From positions 1 through 13,410 of the forward strand of contig CABPSV020000558.1 of NCBI GenBank assembly GCA_902459845.2: 13,410 nt of DNA, given 5' to 3'. The position numbers were made by a program, and so were the translations under genes. The DNA comes from Hepatocystis sp. ex Piliocolobus tephrosceles (lineage: Eukaryota > Apicomplexa > Aconoidasida > Haemosporida > Plasmodiidae). The notes below the pieces were generated by a model that saw only the letters and a list, made by a program, of their open reading frames with translations, had not been told where the DNA came from and made no database searches. Shown one piece after another: positions 1 through 9,600 of the stretch (within the stretch, counting starts at the first letter, position 1; every line of letters starts with the position of its first letter).

Positions 1-444
1 CTGGTATAACATGCTGTCACTTTTATTTATTTTTTATTGATTTTGTATTTATTTTTTATTTTTTTTATTTTTTTTATTTATTTTTATTGTTTTTTTATTG
101 ATTTTATTTTATTTTTTTTTGTTTTGTACAGTTTTTTACTACTTTACTTTATTTTTTTTTGTGTTTAAACTGTTGTTTAAATTTTTGTTTTATCTTTTAT
201 CCTTCCTAAAACACTTTTTCCAAAAAATAATAATAAATAAAAAAAAAAATAAAATAAAAAAAAAAAAAAAACGCGAAAGATGGAAAAACATACACAGATT
301 TTCCACAATTTTTCATTGTTTTAGTGTAAAAGGAAATTTATTGAATACTTTTATTATAACAATATAAGTTGTATATGTTGTTTATTTTTAACAGTAAATT
401 TTTAACTTATTTTTAAGTCCTTTTTTTGTTTTAATAATGTTTGT

Positions 445-476
<32 letters not shown>
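445..476. repeat. TA/TG microsatellite
   Basis: A run of TA dinucleotides passes directly into a run of TG dinucleotides. Such compound microsatellites are common in Plasmodium intergenic DNA and are often length-variable. Confidence 0.85.
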
Positions 477-496
477 CTTAAAAAAGAAAACAAACA

Positions 497-580
497 GAAC
501 GATATAAAAAACTGAACGATATAAAAAACTGAACGATATAAAAAACAGAACGATATAAAAAACAGAACGATATAAAAATA
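497..580. repeat. 17-bp tandem repeat, five copies
   Basis: The unit GAACGATATAAAAAACT (last bases ACT or ACA) starts at 497, 514, 531, 548 and 565 with exact 17-bp spacing. Copies differ only by C-T versus C-A at the end. It lies about 320 bp upstream of the predicted start codon, in the likely promoter or 5' UTR region. No function is evident. Confidence 0.9.
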
Positions 581-720
581 TAAATAACACTCTTCATTTA
601 CAATTTTTGTTTATAAAAAATAAAAAATGTCTATTGTGCAAAATATTAATTGTGTAAATTTTATTACATTATAATTTTAACAGTTTATTTTTAATTTTCC
701 CCCATTTTATATGTTTGTTT

Positions 721-815
721 AAGCTGTTTTTTTTAAGCTGTTTTTTTTAAACTGTTTTTTTTAAGCTGTTTTTTTTAAGCTGTGTGTTTAAGTTGCATGT
801 TTAAACTGCATGTTT
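721..815. repeat. 13-14 bp tandem repeat, about seven copies
   Basis: The unit AAGCTGTTTTTTTT starts at 721, 735, 749, 763 and 777. It is followed by diverged 13-bp copies near 790 and 803 (AAGTTGCATGTTT, AAACTGCATGTTT). Spacing drops from 14 to 13 as the T-run is replaced by TGTGTT or CATGTTT. It is close to the start codon at 896 and so may lie in the 5' UTR. Confidence 0.85.
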
Positions 816-895
816 TAGCTGTTTTACACTCGTTATAGTTAATTCTTCCATTGTGCAAACATTTGAATAGTGTTTAAATATATAATTAATTAAAA

Positions 896-2017
896 ATGAA
901 AACAGGTGGAATTAGGTTATTTGTATATTCCTCCTTCGTTTGGTAATGTATTATATAGACAACTTTTATTTATTTATTTTTAAATGCTGAGAATGTTAAA
1001 CCTGTTTAACAACAACATATTTCTATGTTTTTGTTTTAGTTTTTAAATGCACATACACATAAATAAAACTAGTGAAAGTAGTATATATATATGTACAATT
1101 CATATGCACAATTTATATATTTTGCATGTATTTTTTTTTTCTTATTCCCCTTTTTCAGCCTTTTTGTTATGTTTACATTTTATAAACGATATCGATATGA
1201 GTTTCAAAAAAATTATATAGAACAAAAACTGTCATTATTTTCAGAGGTAATAAAAAAAAAACATATTAAAATGTTTACTTTTTGGTATATTTATTTATTT
1301 ATTTTTTTTTTTTTTACAAAAAAAGGAGAAAAATACATGTTCATTTGTTTCTTTTGTTTTTTCTATTCAGGAAATTTTTTATTTTTCTTTTTATGACGAT
1401 ATAGTCAAATCTAGTAGCTACATTGATGGGATTAATTTGTTAATGTATTTTATGAAATCGAAAAAAAAAAAAAAAATAAATAAATAAAAATGAAAAGAAA
1501 TAATAAAAAAAAAAAAAGTTCCCTTTATTTAGTTCACATTTACTTTGTTTATTTTTTATTTTTTATTTTTTTTCTTTCATATTTTATAGTAAAGATGACA
1601 GGAGTGAGTACCCTAATACAATAAATGCTATACGACGTTTTAACATATATCCAGGTACTTTCCAAAAAAAAATAATGACTAATGCCTATCACCTAGCAAT
1701 TACAAAATTACCAACTAACCGAAGCGCACGTACATGTATATACATACATATATATACATACCCATTTTGAATGTACAAAGTTGTATAGTTTTATTCCTTT
1801 TTTTTTTTTTACTTATCGATAGAAATTATATTAGGAACAATATGGAGGTTGTTAAAATTGGATTATTTATTTAAAACACCGTTTAATTTTTATGTCTGTG
1901 CAGGTAATTAATTATACTAATACGTTAAAGTGGTACATATAAATACATACGTACGTATCACTGTCTATTTTGTAAGAGCTATATGCATCGGTCCCATCTT
2001 ATGAAAATATCATTGTT

Positions 2018-2049
<32 letters not shown>

Positions 2050-2410
2050 TTTTATTTTTTTTAGTTCTACTTTCTCAAGCTGCCAGTGTCGGAGTTTTAT
2101 TTTTTTTTACAGTTTATATAGGTACCTACGTTCATGCGCATGTATATATGTATACACATTTTAATAGCCTCCCAACTAGCCACCCTGTCTGCTTAATTTT
2201 TTTTATTTTTTTATTTTTTTTTTATTTTTTTTTTATTTTTTTATTTTTTTTTTATTTTTTTATTTTTTTTTTATTGTTTATACCATCTTCCCACTTTTGT
2301 GTAGGTAAATCCTATATTGCTGGTGTTACCTTCCTACTTCTTTTTTTTTCTTGTTTTCGTGAAAAATTAATAATGAGGCTAACAGGTAAAGAAATGCGAT
2401 ACATACATAT

Positions 2411-2442
<32 letters not shown>

Positions 2443-3930
2443 TTTTTTTTTTTTTTTTTTACCTGTCACAACTTCACTGTCACATTTTCTTTTTTTTCCT
2501 TTTTTTTTTTTTTTTTTTTATTTTTTTATTTTTTAAAAGCCTTTCCGTTAAGAGAAAACTTTGCATCGGTTTACTTGTGGTGCAACCTTCTACTGATATA
2601 TATCATTATCAAGGAAAAACGGGTATACTAATTGTACATGCGTACAGCCATACAGTCATACATCCATACAGTCATACATCCATACACTTACGTACGTATT
2701 CACACATATATCAACATGTCTTTTTTATTTATTTTATTTTTTTTTTTTTTTTTCTGACACATTTCCTTTTCAGCAAAACTGTATCTGGCACTACATCTGC
2801 TTTTTATTTTCGACATTTTTTTTTTTTATTGCTTGGCAATTTTCTGTATTTATATCGTTAACTACAATAGTATCATTATTTATAGTAGACTTATTAGGAT
2901 ATAATATAGAATCTGTTTTTCAACGTTTACTAAGAGTATATGGGTGTTCATATATAATGTCAATATGTGTATGTTTATTTCCGAGGTACTTGATACATAC
3001 ATATTTTACTCATGTATTAATTTCTTTGATGATAACTATTTATTTATATAGAACAAAAAAAAATGTTAATAAAATAGGTGACACTACAAAAAAACAATGT
3101 GGTGATTATACATATTCAAAAACCGAGTTAGAAAAAGCAGCTGTTGGTGGTGGTGGTGGTAATGGTGGTGGTGGTGGTAATGGTGGTGGTGTTGATAATT
3201 GTAGGGGTAAGCAAAAAGAAGTAAGCAAAAAAAAGAATGTTAAAAAGTTTTTAAGTGATCCTAACATGGTTAAATTACAGAATAAAGAAAGAAGTGGTAC
3301 TGAAACAATGTTAAGTAATATATATATAATTAAAAATTTAGGTTATATATTAAAAAAAGGGATTACATCTTTATTAATATTTATATGTTTTAGATTATTT
3401 TTATTAAAAACTGAACAAGATGATTCACATGTTATGTCTTTATTAAAAGTTCGTTTAAAATTGTCTGAACATAATTTCGACAGTATGATATATAGTATGG
3501 GTCATGAATTTAGACCATTTTCTTTGTTTATGTTTAACATGCTTAAACAAACAGCATTATATGAGTGTTTTATATTTTTATCTTTTACAATTTGTTTTTA
3601 TATAATATTTTATTTTTTTAAAATGTTTATTATATTTAGAAGAAATAATCAAAATTATAGAGATAAAAAAAATAAGTTTGGAAATATTACTAATGGTATA
3701 ACTAGCGAATCTAGTATTAATTTATTTGATGCATCGTTTGTTTTTTTAATTATTCAGTTTTTATTTTTCATTGCATTAATGTGTATAATAGCAAGACTTC
3801 GTGTTTTGGCTTTACCATTGTTATGTGTGTTTTGCAGTATGGTTGGTTCTCCTTATTTTTTAAATACAGTTTATAATTGTTCCCTCTCCGATAAACCAAA
3901 AAAAGGGTACCATAAAAAAAAAAAAAAATA

Positions 3931-3976
<46 letters not shown>

Positions 3977-5722
3977 AAATAAAAAAATAAATGCTGTATG
4001 TATGTCTACATGTTTACCCACATTTATAGGTTTATGCAACATCTCTTAAAAACCACGACCTACGTAATATGCCTCTCCGTATGTATTTACTCCAGTTTAA
4101 AATATTTCCCATCATATGAATATATAAATATATCAAGTAATGAAAGTACAACACTTGAATATAATTTAAGTCTTATCGAGTGGATGAAATATAACATAAA
4201 ACCAGGAGAACCGATAATAACAGATATACCAACATCGAGTTTTATAAGAGCAACTACTGATTATAAACTTATTTTACATCCACAATATGAAGATAAAGAT
4301 TTAAGAAAACGGGTACGAGATTATTATTTATTTGCATCATGTTTACATTTTACTGATGCAAAAAAATATTTTTATGAAAAATATAAAGTTCGTTATTTTG
4401 TTAGTAATATATATCGTTGTATGTCCAAAAATTCAAAAAATATTCCAAATACTGGTATAACTACAACTAATATATCTGATATACAAATTGATGTATTCAC
4501 ATTAGCAGATAAAGTAGAAGCAAATTATTCGAAATGTAAAAATCCAAATACAATGCGTTTTTGTCAAAGAGTTTTATATGATGATAAAAATTATCAAACA
4601 ATTTATCGAAATGGAAAATATAATGTAATTTATTTTAATCCATTAGTTATAGAAGATAATACTCCATATGAATTTTTTTATGAACAGAAATATAATAATA
4701 TAAATTATTATTTACCTTGGATAAATAGATGTAAAAAAAATGAGCGTAACAGATGTGTTTTAAGTATACTTAATGTATCTAGAATTCTATTAGATGTATT
4801 AAAACAAAAAAAAATGAGTAAAATATTGTACAATTATATAAAATCCAATTTTAATATTAATACTAATGTAAATGCTTTATTTCATTTAGCACAGTTTTAC
4901 GATTTCGATTTAAATGACTTTTCTACTGCCCATATCTATTATAAATACGTTTTAAATATTATTACTAAAGAAAATATGTTTTTTATAAATAGCGATACAA
5001 ACATTAGTATACAAAATGAGTCATTAAATAATATATCTTCTTTATCTCTTCCATATATACATGGACATATCCCATTTGTACCAATTGCTGATAAAATTCA
5101 TATGCTTACTGAATATATTTTTTTTTTATTAGATTCCTCGGAACATAAACCAAATAAAAAGAAAATACTTTTTTTATATAAACAAGTAGATATATTATTA
5201 AAAAGAGTATTGTATGCTATTGAACATAATGGAGGTTACTATTATGAGGTTATAACACTCGATTGGGTCATGCCGCAATCGGTACCGCAACACCAATCAG
5301 TACCGCAACACCAACCAGTAGCACAACACCAACCAGTAGCACAACACCAACCAGTAGCACAACACCAACCAGTAGCACAACACCAATCAATAGCAGTAAA
5401 CAAAAAAGGTACTAACACCCACACAAATTATAATAGAAGCAAGGATGTATGTTTTTACGATGACAAAAACATATTAACGATTAAAAGAAAGTTGTATACA
5501 ATACAGTTTGGTAAATATTTAACGAAGTTATGTGAGCATGCTGTATACTTATACACTTTAAAAAAACAAAATTCGCAATATAATAATATATATAAAAATT
5601 TCTTAAAATTGATTAAAAATATTTCACATTTAGATACATGTGTTATTAAAAATTATAATAAATTTATAGGTAGACCCGTTAATTTCTGGGACTACCTTGC
5701 CTTTTTTTATATATATCCTTAA
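896..5722 (+). CDS. DPY19: DPY19-like protein C-mannosyltransferase, ten exons
   Basis: Exons: 896-942, 1159-1246, 1371-1444, 1590-1654, 1823-1903, 2065-2121, 2305-2385, 2540-2622, 2774-3906, 4030-5722; 1133 aa. An in-frame TAA 9 nt upstream supports the start. DPY19 enzymes transfer mannose from dolichol-phosphate-mannose to tryptophan in WxxW motifs of thrombospondin repeats in the ER. Family motifs, compared from memory with animal DPY19, run on across junctions: LFSEEIFYFSFY (42-53), SEYPNTINAIRRFNIYPE (75-92), FPLREN (166-171), AWQFSVF, EQDDSH (406-411), LIEWMKY (about 618), HPQYED (653-658). About 11-13 hydrophobic segments fit this multi-pass family. Glu45 aligns with the glutamate reported as catalytic in C. 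elegans DPY-19. Oddities are a Lys/Gly-rich loop (about 285-365, with GGGGGN repeats) and a C-terminal extension after about residue 775 carrying a TPR-like motif and HQPVA repeats. The family is firm; activity is inferred. Confidence 0.93.
943..1158 (+). other. DPY19 intron 1
   Basis: GTAATG donor after 15 codons plus 2 nt, and a CCCCTTTTTCAG acceptor. The split codon TG|C gives Cys16. Joining 896-942 to 1159 produces a continuous hydrophobic segment (about residues 6-24), as expected for the first membrane helix of DPY19. The frame is also open from an ATG at 1091 through the acceptor, so unspliced RNA could start there and give a different but still hydrophobic N-terminus. Confidence 0.8.
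1247..2773 (+). other. DPY19 introns 2-8 between small exons
   Basis: Introns 1247-1370, 1445-1589, 1655-1822, 1904-2064, 2122-2304, 2386-2539 and 2623-2773 are 124-183 nt, all GT-AG, in phases 0, 2, 1, 1, 1, 1 and 0. They separate exons of only 57-83 nt. They are dominated by poly(T), with T-runs broken by single A at about 2198-2273 and a TA run near 2415-2440. The intron 3 donor at 1445 was chosen over one at 1438 because it keeps the exact spacing between the DGI motif and SEYP seen in the family. The intron 7 acceptor (TTTTTTAAAAG) is weak, but only it restores the LTAFPLREN sequence. Confidence 0.85.
3143..3190 (+). repeat. In-frame GGT/AAT repeat encoding Gly/Asn
   Basis: GGT triplets, interrupted at regular spacing by AAT, encode GGGGGN units at about residues 316-331. 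They lie inside a charged, Lys-rich loop between membrane segments that has no counterpart in animal DPY19. Slippage probably makes its length variable among isolates. Confidence 0.9.
3907..4029 (+). other. DPY19 intron 9, poly(A)-rich
   Basis: The GTACCA donor follows AAAGG, and the acceptor is CATTTATAG. The split codon GG|G gives Gly570. Unlike the other introns of this gene its body is almost pure A on the sense strand (a run of about 40 A near 3934-3973), with only a short pyrimidine-containing stretch before the acceptor. Splicing rejoins the conserved LRVLALPLLCVF region to the last membrane segment and the LIEWMKY region. Confidence 0.85.
5273..5393 (+). repeat. 15-bp coding minisatellite encoding HQPVA units
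   Basis: About eight 15-bp units encode pentapeptides, from PQSV and PQHQSV at the left through PQHQPV and four or so AQHQPV units to AQHQSIA at the right (about residues 985-1024). The left copies use CCG, the inner copies GCA, and the inner copies are near-identical at DNA level, which suggests recent expansion. It lies in the haemosporidian-type C-terminal extension, outside the enzyme core. Confidence 0.9.
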
Positions 5723-5872
5723 AACATTTGGGTGTGTATGTATGTATGTATGTGAGGGATTGAAGTGGGTCTGATTGGACCAAAAAATTGAGTAGATATA
5801 TATATATATATATGTGCTACTCTGTTTATGAATTTTAAATAGTATTATAAATCGGTAAGCTCAGAAAAATAG

Positions 5873-5905
<33 letters not shown>

Positions 5906-5912
5906 ATAGTCT
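5723..5912. other. Convergent intergenic region
   Basis: Only 190 bp separate the stop codons of the two convergent genes, so their 3' UTRs and polyadenylation signals must lie here or overlap into the neighbouring gene. It contains a GTAT microsatellite (about 5735-5750), a TA run (about 5796-5814) and a 31-nt poly(A) tract (5873-5903). No coding sequence is present. Confidence 0.85.
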
Positions 5913-6639
5913 TCATTTTAACAAAATCATAAGGAAGAGGATTCCACCAACGACTGCCGCCACGACGATCCATACGCCTGACAAAAAAAAAAAAAAAAAT
6001 ACCGTGTTTAGATTTGTATGTTTACATTTGTATGTTTACATTTGTATGTTTAGATTTGTATGTTAACATTTGTATGTTTACATTTGTATGTTAACATTTG
6101 TATGTTAACATTTGTATGTTTACATTTGTATGTTAACATTTGTATGTTTACATTTGTATGTTTACATTTGTATGTTTACATTTTAGGTTTGTATGTGTTT
6201 TCTCAAGAAATGACATTTTTTTTTTCTTAATATTTCGTCTTTTTATTAATTTTTTTTTCCCTTTTTTTTTTTAATGTTTTTGCTTTTACAAAACAACAAC
6301 ACACTCAGTAGGAGCCAGTAGCACTTGCATTTTTTTAGTGCAACTGCGTGTTTTAATGCAATCGCATGTTTTAGTGCAATCGTGTATACCTGTCCATTTT
6401 AATCCATACATGATAGATGCAGTGGCTTCCCCCACCTTTTCGTTAATCATTACCCAATCAACGTAAGTTCTGTTTTCAGTGACTTCTGGCAAAAATGGGT
6501 TCAAATTCGGTTCATCTCTTCCATTACCAACCGGTTCAATGTCTGCATCTACTTTTGGCAAAATGCTTGCCTCCATTTCTACGTTTCCACGGATTTTGTG
6601 TTTGTGTGCGGGATGCTTGCACGCGAGCCAAAATCTGGC

Positions 6640-6693
<54 letters not shown>

Positions 6694-9600
6694 CAAGTAA
6701 ACATTAACATGTAATAACCGGTGCAATGACCGGTATACAATGACTAATGTAGTGACTAATGTAGTGACTAATGTAGTGAAACGAATTAACCCACCGAGGT
6801 ATTTGGTAATAAGCCTTCTTCTTGCGCGCCTTATAAAAGTGAGAAGATAAATCAAACGTAGCTTCACCAATCGGCTCATTCGCAGTTAACAAAGCATAAT
6901 TATGAATTTGTACTTTTATAGTTGTAGCATTGGTGGGTATTTTAATATTATAAACAAATCGCCAGTTAAAAACTGCTTTCCCATCTTTACTATTATAATG
7001 TGTATCCGTATCTCTCAAATCTTCTATATTTTCATCAGTATATATACATCTAACAAATAAACTAACGGTTGAATTATCATCCATTGCTACTTGTGTTACT
7101 CTCCATACAACTAATCTTAATTCGAATTCTTCAAACTCTGTTGCATTAATTAATTTTACTGGATTAAGTTGTGTATATTCTTTATTAAAAATTTCAAACC
7201 AACATCTTAAAGATCCATGGGATATTGTTGAATTTTCTAATTTTAAAGATCTCATTTCTATAGGCATTAAATCATCCAACATTAGTCTTCTTATTTTTTT
7301 ATTAAAATATCTATCTTCCATATCTATATGTGTATAACCAATAATTTCATCTGATAAAGCTCCTTGATTCATTATACTTACTTGTACAATGGATTCGTCA
7401 GGGAATGAACACAACAATTGATAACATTTATTAAATTCAGGTTTATATCCTTGTTTTTTTGTATAATTTATATCTTTTATATTATGTGAAAAACCACCAG
7501 GAATATTAATTATTTCATCACTATTTTTTATCCAAACATAAGTTGTAATGTCTGTAGAACCAGATGGTGGATTTAATCCTCTAGCTTGTATTATATAAGC
7601 TCTAACTACTAAATTACGTGTTAATTTATATTCTTTTACTAAATTTTCACATTTTTTTATCATTTCTTTTTTTTTATGTAAAGTTTTTTTATCATATACG
7701 TTACAAATATATTTTAAATATCCTACAGCTTCCGGTATACCCGAATCTGTGCATCTAAATATTGTTGCTCTTAAATATGGCAAATCATTTATATCCATAT
7801 CTAGTTCATATTCATAAACCATTTCATCTCTTTGCAATTCTTCTTGTTCATCATCATTTGCCATAGACAATTGGAAATTTAATTCATCTTCATCAAATCC
7901 ATAAATACTTTTATTTCTATTATTTTTTTCTGATTCTATTTTATTTTCATCTGTTTTTATTTCATTATTTGGATTTATTTTATCAATAACTTCTGAATTA
8001 TTTTTGTCTGAATTATTTTTGTCTGAATTATTTTTGTCTGAATTATTTTGGTTTATATTTTTTGTATCAAAACAGATATGTTCTAATGCTTCTTCTATTC
8101 GTACATTTGCAAAATCTGGATCATTATATGGTACATAATCATTATTACGATAAATTTTTTTTTTCCCAGTTTTTTCACTTTTTATAGACTTAACCATTTT
8201 TTCCTTACTACCTATTTTTATATTTTCTTTTATGGCTAATTGTATATCATCGCTTTGGTTTTTCTCCATATTTTTTTCTTCATTTTTGTCCATATTTTTT
8301 TCCTCATTTTTGTCCATATTTTTGTTCTGGTTCTGATTTATTAGTTGGTAGTGTGGACTATTTTGATAATTCATGTTACCCTGTATATCTGAAGTATTAC
8401 CCTGCATATCTGAAGTACTACCCTGTATATCCATAGTACTACTCTGTATATCTGCAATACTACCCTGTAAATCCATAGTACTACCCTGTAAATCCATAGT
8501 ACTAGCATATATATCACTTGGGTTACTACTCCAATGATCTAATATATTATTATCTTGTTGATTTAGTATTCTATTCTGTTGATGGAATGTAGTACGTTGT
8601 TGATTAAACATATTATTATTTTTATCAATTATATTACCATTTTTACTATCAACCATATTTAACAAATGTGTAGATACGGGTTCTAATAAAATACCATTAT
8701 TCTTATTTTCATTAATTCCAACTTCTATATCTTGCAACATAAAATCTTCCCAATCTTCAACATTACTATCAGTAAGTGTATTCATTTTTTTTGAAAACAT
8801 AGAACTCTTTTTATATATTAAAGAACTATTATAATTTTTCATTTCTGCCTCTGCATCTTCAATTAACATTTCTTCTAAAAAATTTAACTTAAATAACTCT
8901 CTACATTGAGTTTTTTCATAATCATCTAGCCATGGTAATAATGGGTTTAGAGTTATATAAGCAGTTCCGATTAAAAAATTATTATTAGTTGCTGTTATTG
9001 TATTTTGGTTATTATTTATATTTGTTTTATTTTCCCCTTCTACAATATTGTAAGAACTAACACCACCACTACCACCACCACCACTATCAGTGTTGGAAGA
9101 TACACCATCTTCAATTCGAACTTCTAAAAAGCTGTGATGTTGCATTCTTTTAGGTAATTCTGCATCTAAATAAAAATATTTTAAAAAATTAAAATTACCT
9201 TCTTTACCTGCTATAACTTTATTTGTATTTTCATACCATAAAAATTGAGCAGTATCATTAACATCACGTCCAAAACATACAGTTACAGATGGATTTTTCA
9301 CAGGTTTAAACATTCTAATACCAACTAAAAATAAAGAAATATGTCCTGGTAATGTAGATGGTCTTATATCATCATAAAAAATATATGAATCATTTTTAAC
9401 TTTTTCATAAGGTACTAATTCAAACGCTATTAATAATTTTGCTTTACATTTTACATATTTTGAAGAATTCAGATTTACCCATATAGGTGATTTTTTCCAT
9501 TCTATTGGAACTTTTATAATTGGATAAGTACAACTACCTAATAAAATATCATCATTATATAAAAAAGTTTTATTAACGGAATATGCTTCGATTGTTATAT

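Larger units (their letters stand above)
1..895. other. Noncoding AT-rich 5' flank of the DPY19 gene
   Basis: No credible coding region is present. The open frame at 98-367 is made of T-runs and A-runs and encodes only Phe/Leu/Lys-rich sequence. The stretch holds poly(T) and poly(A) blocks, a TA/TG microsatellite at about 445-476, a 17-bp tandem repeat at 497-580 and a 13-14 bp tandem repeat at 721-815. By position it should contain the 5' UTR and promoter of the gene starting at 896, but I see no specific promoter element. Confidence 0.8.
5978..6389 (-). other. Ferlin intron 2
   Basis: On the minus strand the donor is ACAG|GTATAC and the acceptor TTTTTGTCAG. The split codon G|GC gives Gly1848, and joining yields KWTGVWIVV, the start of the membrane anchor. 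At 412 nt it is the longest intron in the window. It holds a 14-bp tandem repeat (6013-6190), T/A homopolymers near 6215-6270 and an 18-bp repeat (6333-6386) next to the donor. Confidence 0.88.

Noticed and set aside
98..367. Plus-strand 89-aa Phe-rich open frame
   Set aside because: Composed of T-runs and A-runs, with no domain, no splice context and no codon structure.
1983..2861. Two hydrophobic small membrane proteins
   Set aside because: The open frames are poly(T) introns joined to pieces of DPY19 exons 6-9, partly in the wrong frame.
5242..5424. Minus-strand open frame of Cys/Trp-rich repeats
   Set aside because: It is the antisense reading of the HQPVA repeat in DPY19 exon 10.
5873..5903. 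Poly(A) tract as a retroposed polyA tail
   Set aside because: No target-site duplication or retroposed sequence is visible, and similar A-tracts occur throughout the noncoding parts of the window.
6479..6707. Plus-strand open frames ending in poly-Lys
   Set aside because: Antisense to ferlin exon 2; the poly-Lys is the poly(A) tract of the intron.
6286..6879. Separate minus-strand gene of 197 aa
   Set aside because: It contains ferlin exon 2 flanked by intron sequence; the poly-Phe part is the poly(T) tract of intron 1. Phases and the GRDEPN signature place it in the ferlin.
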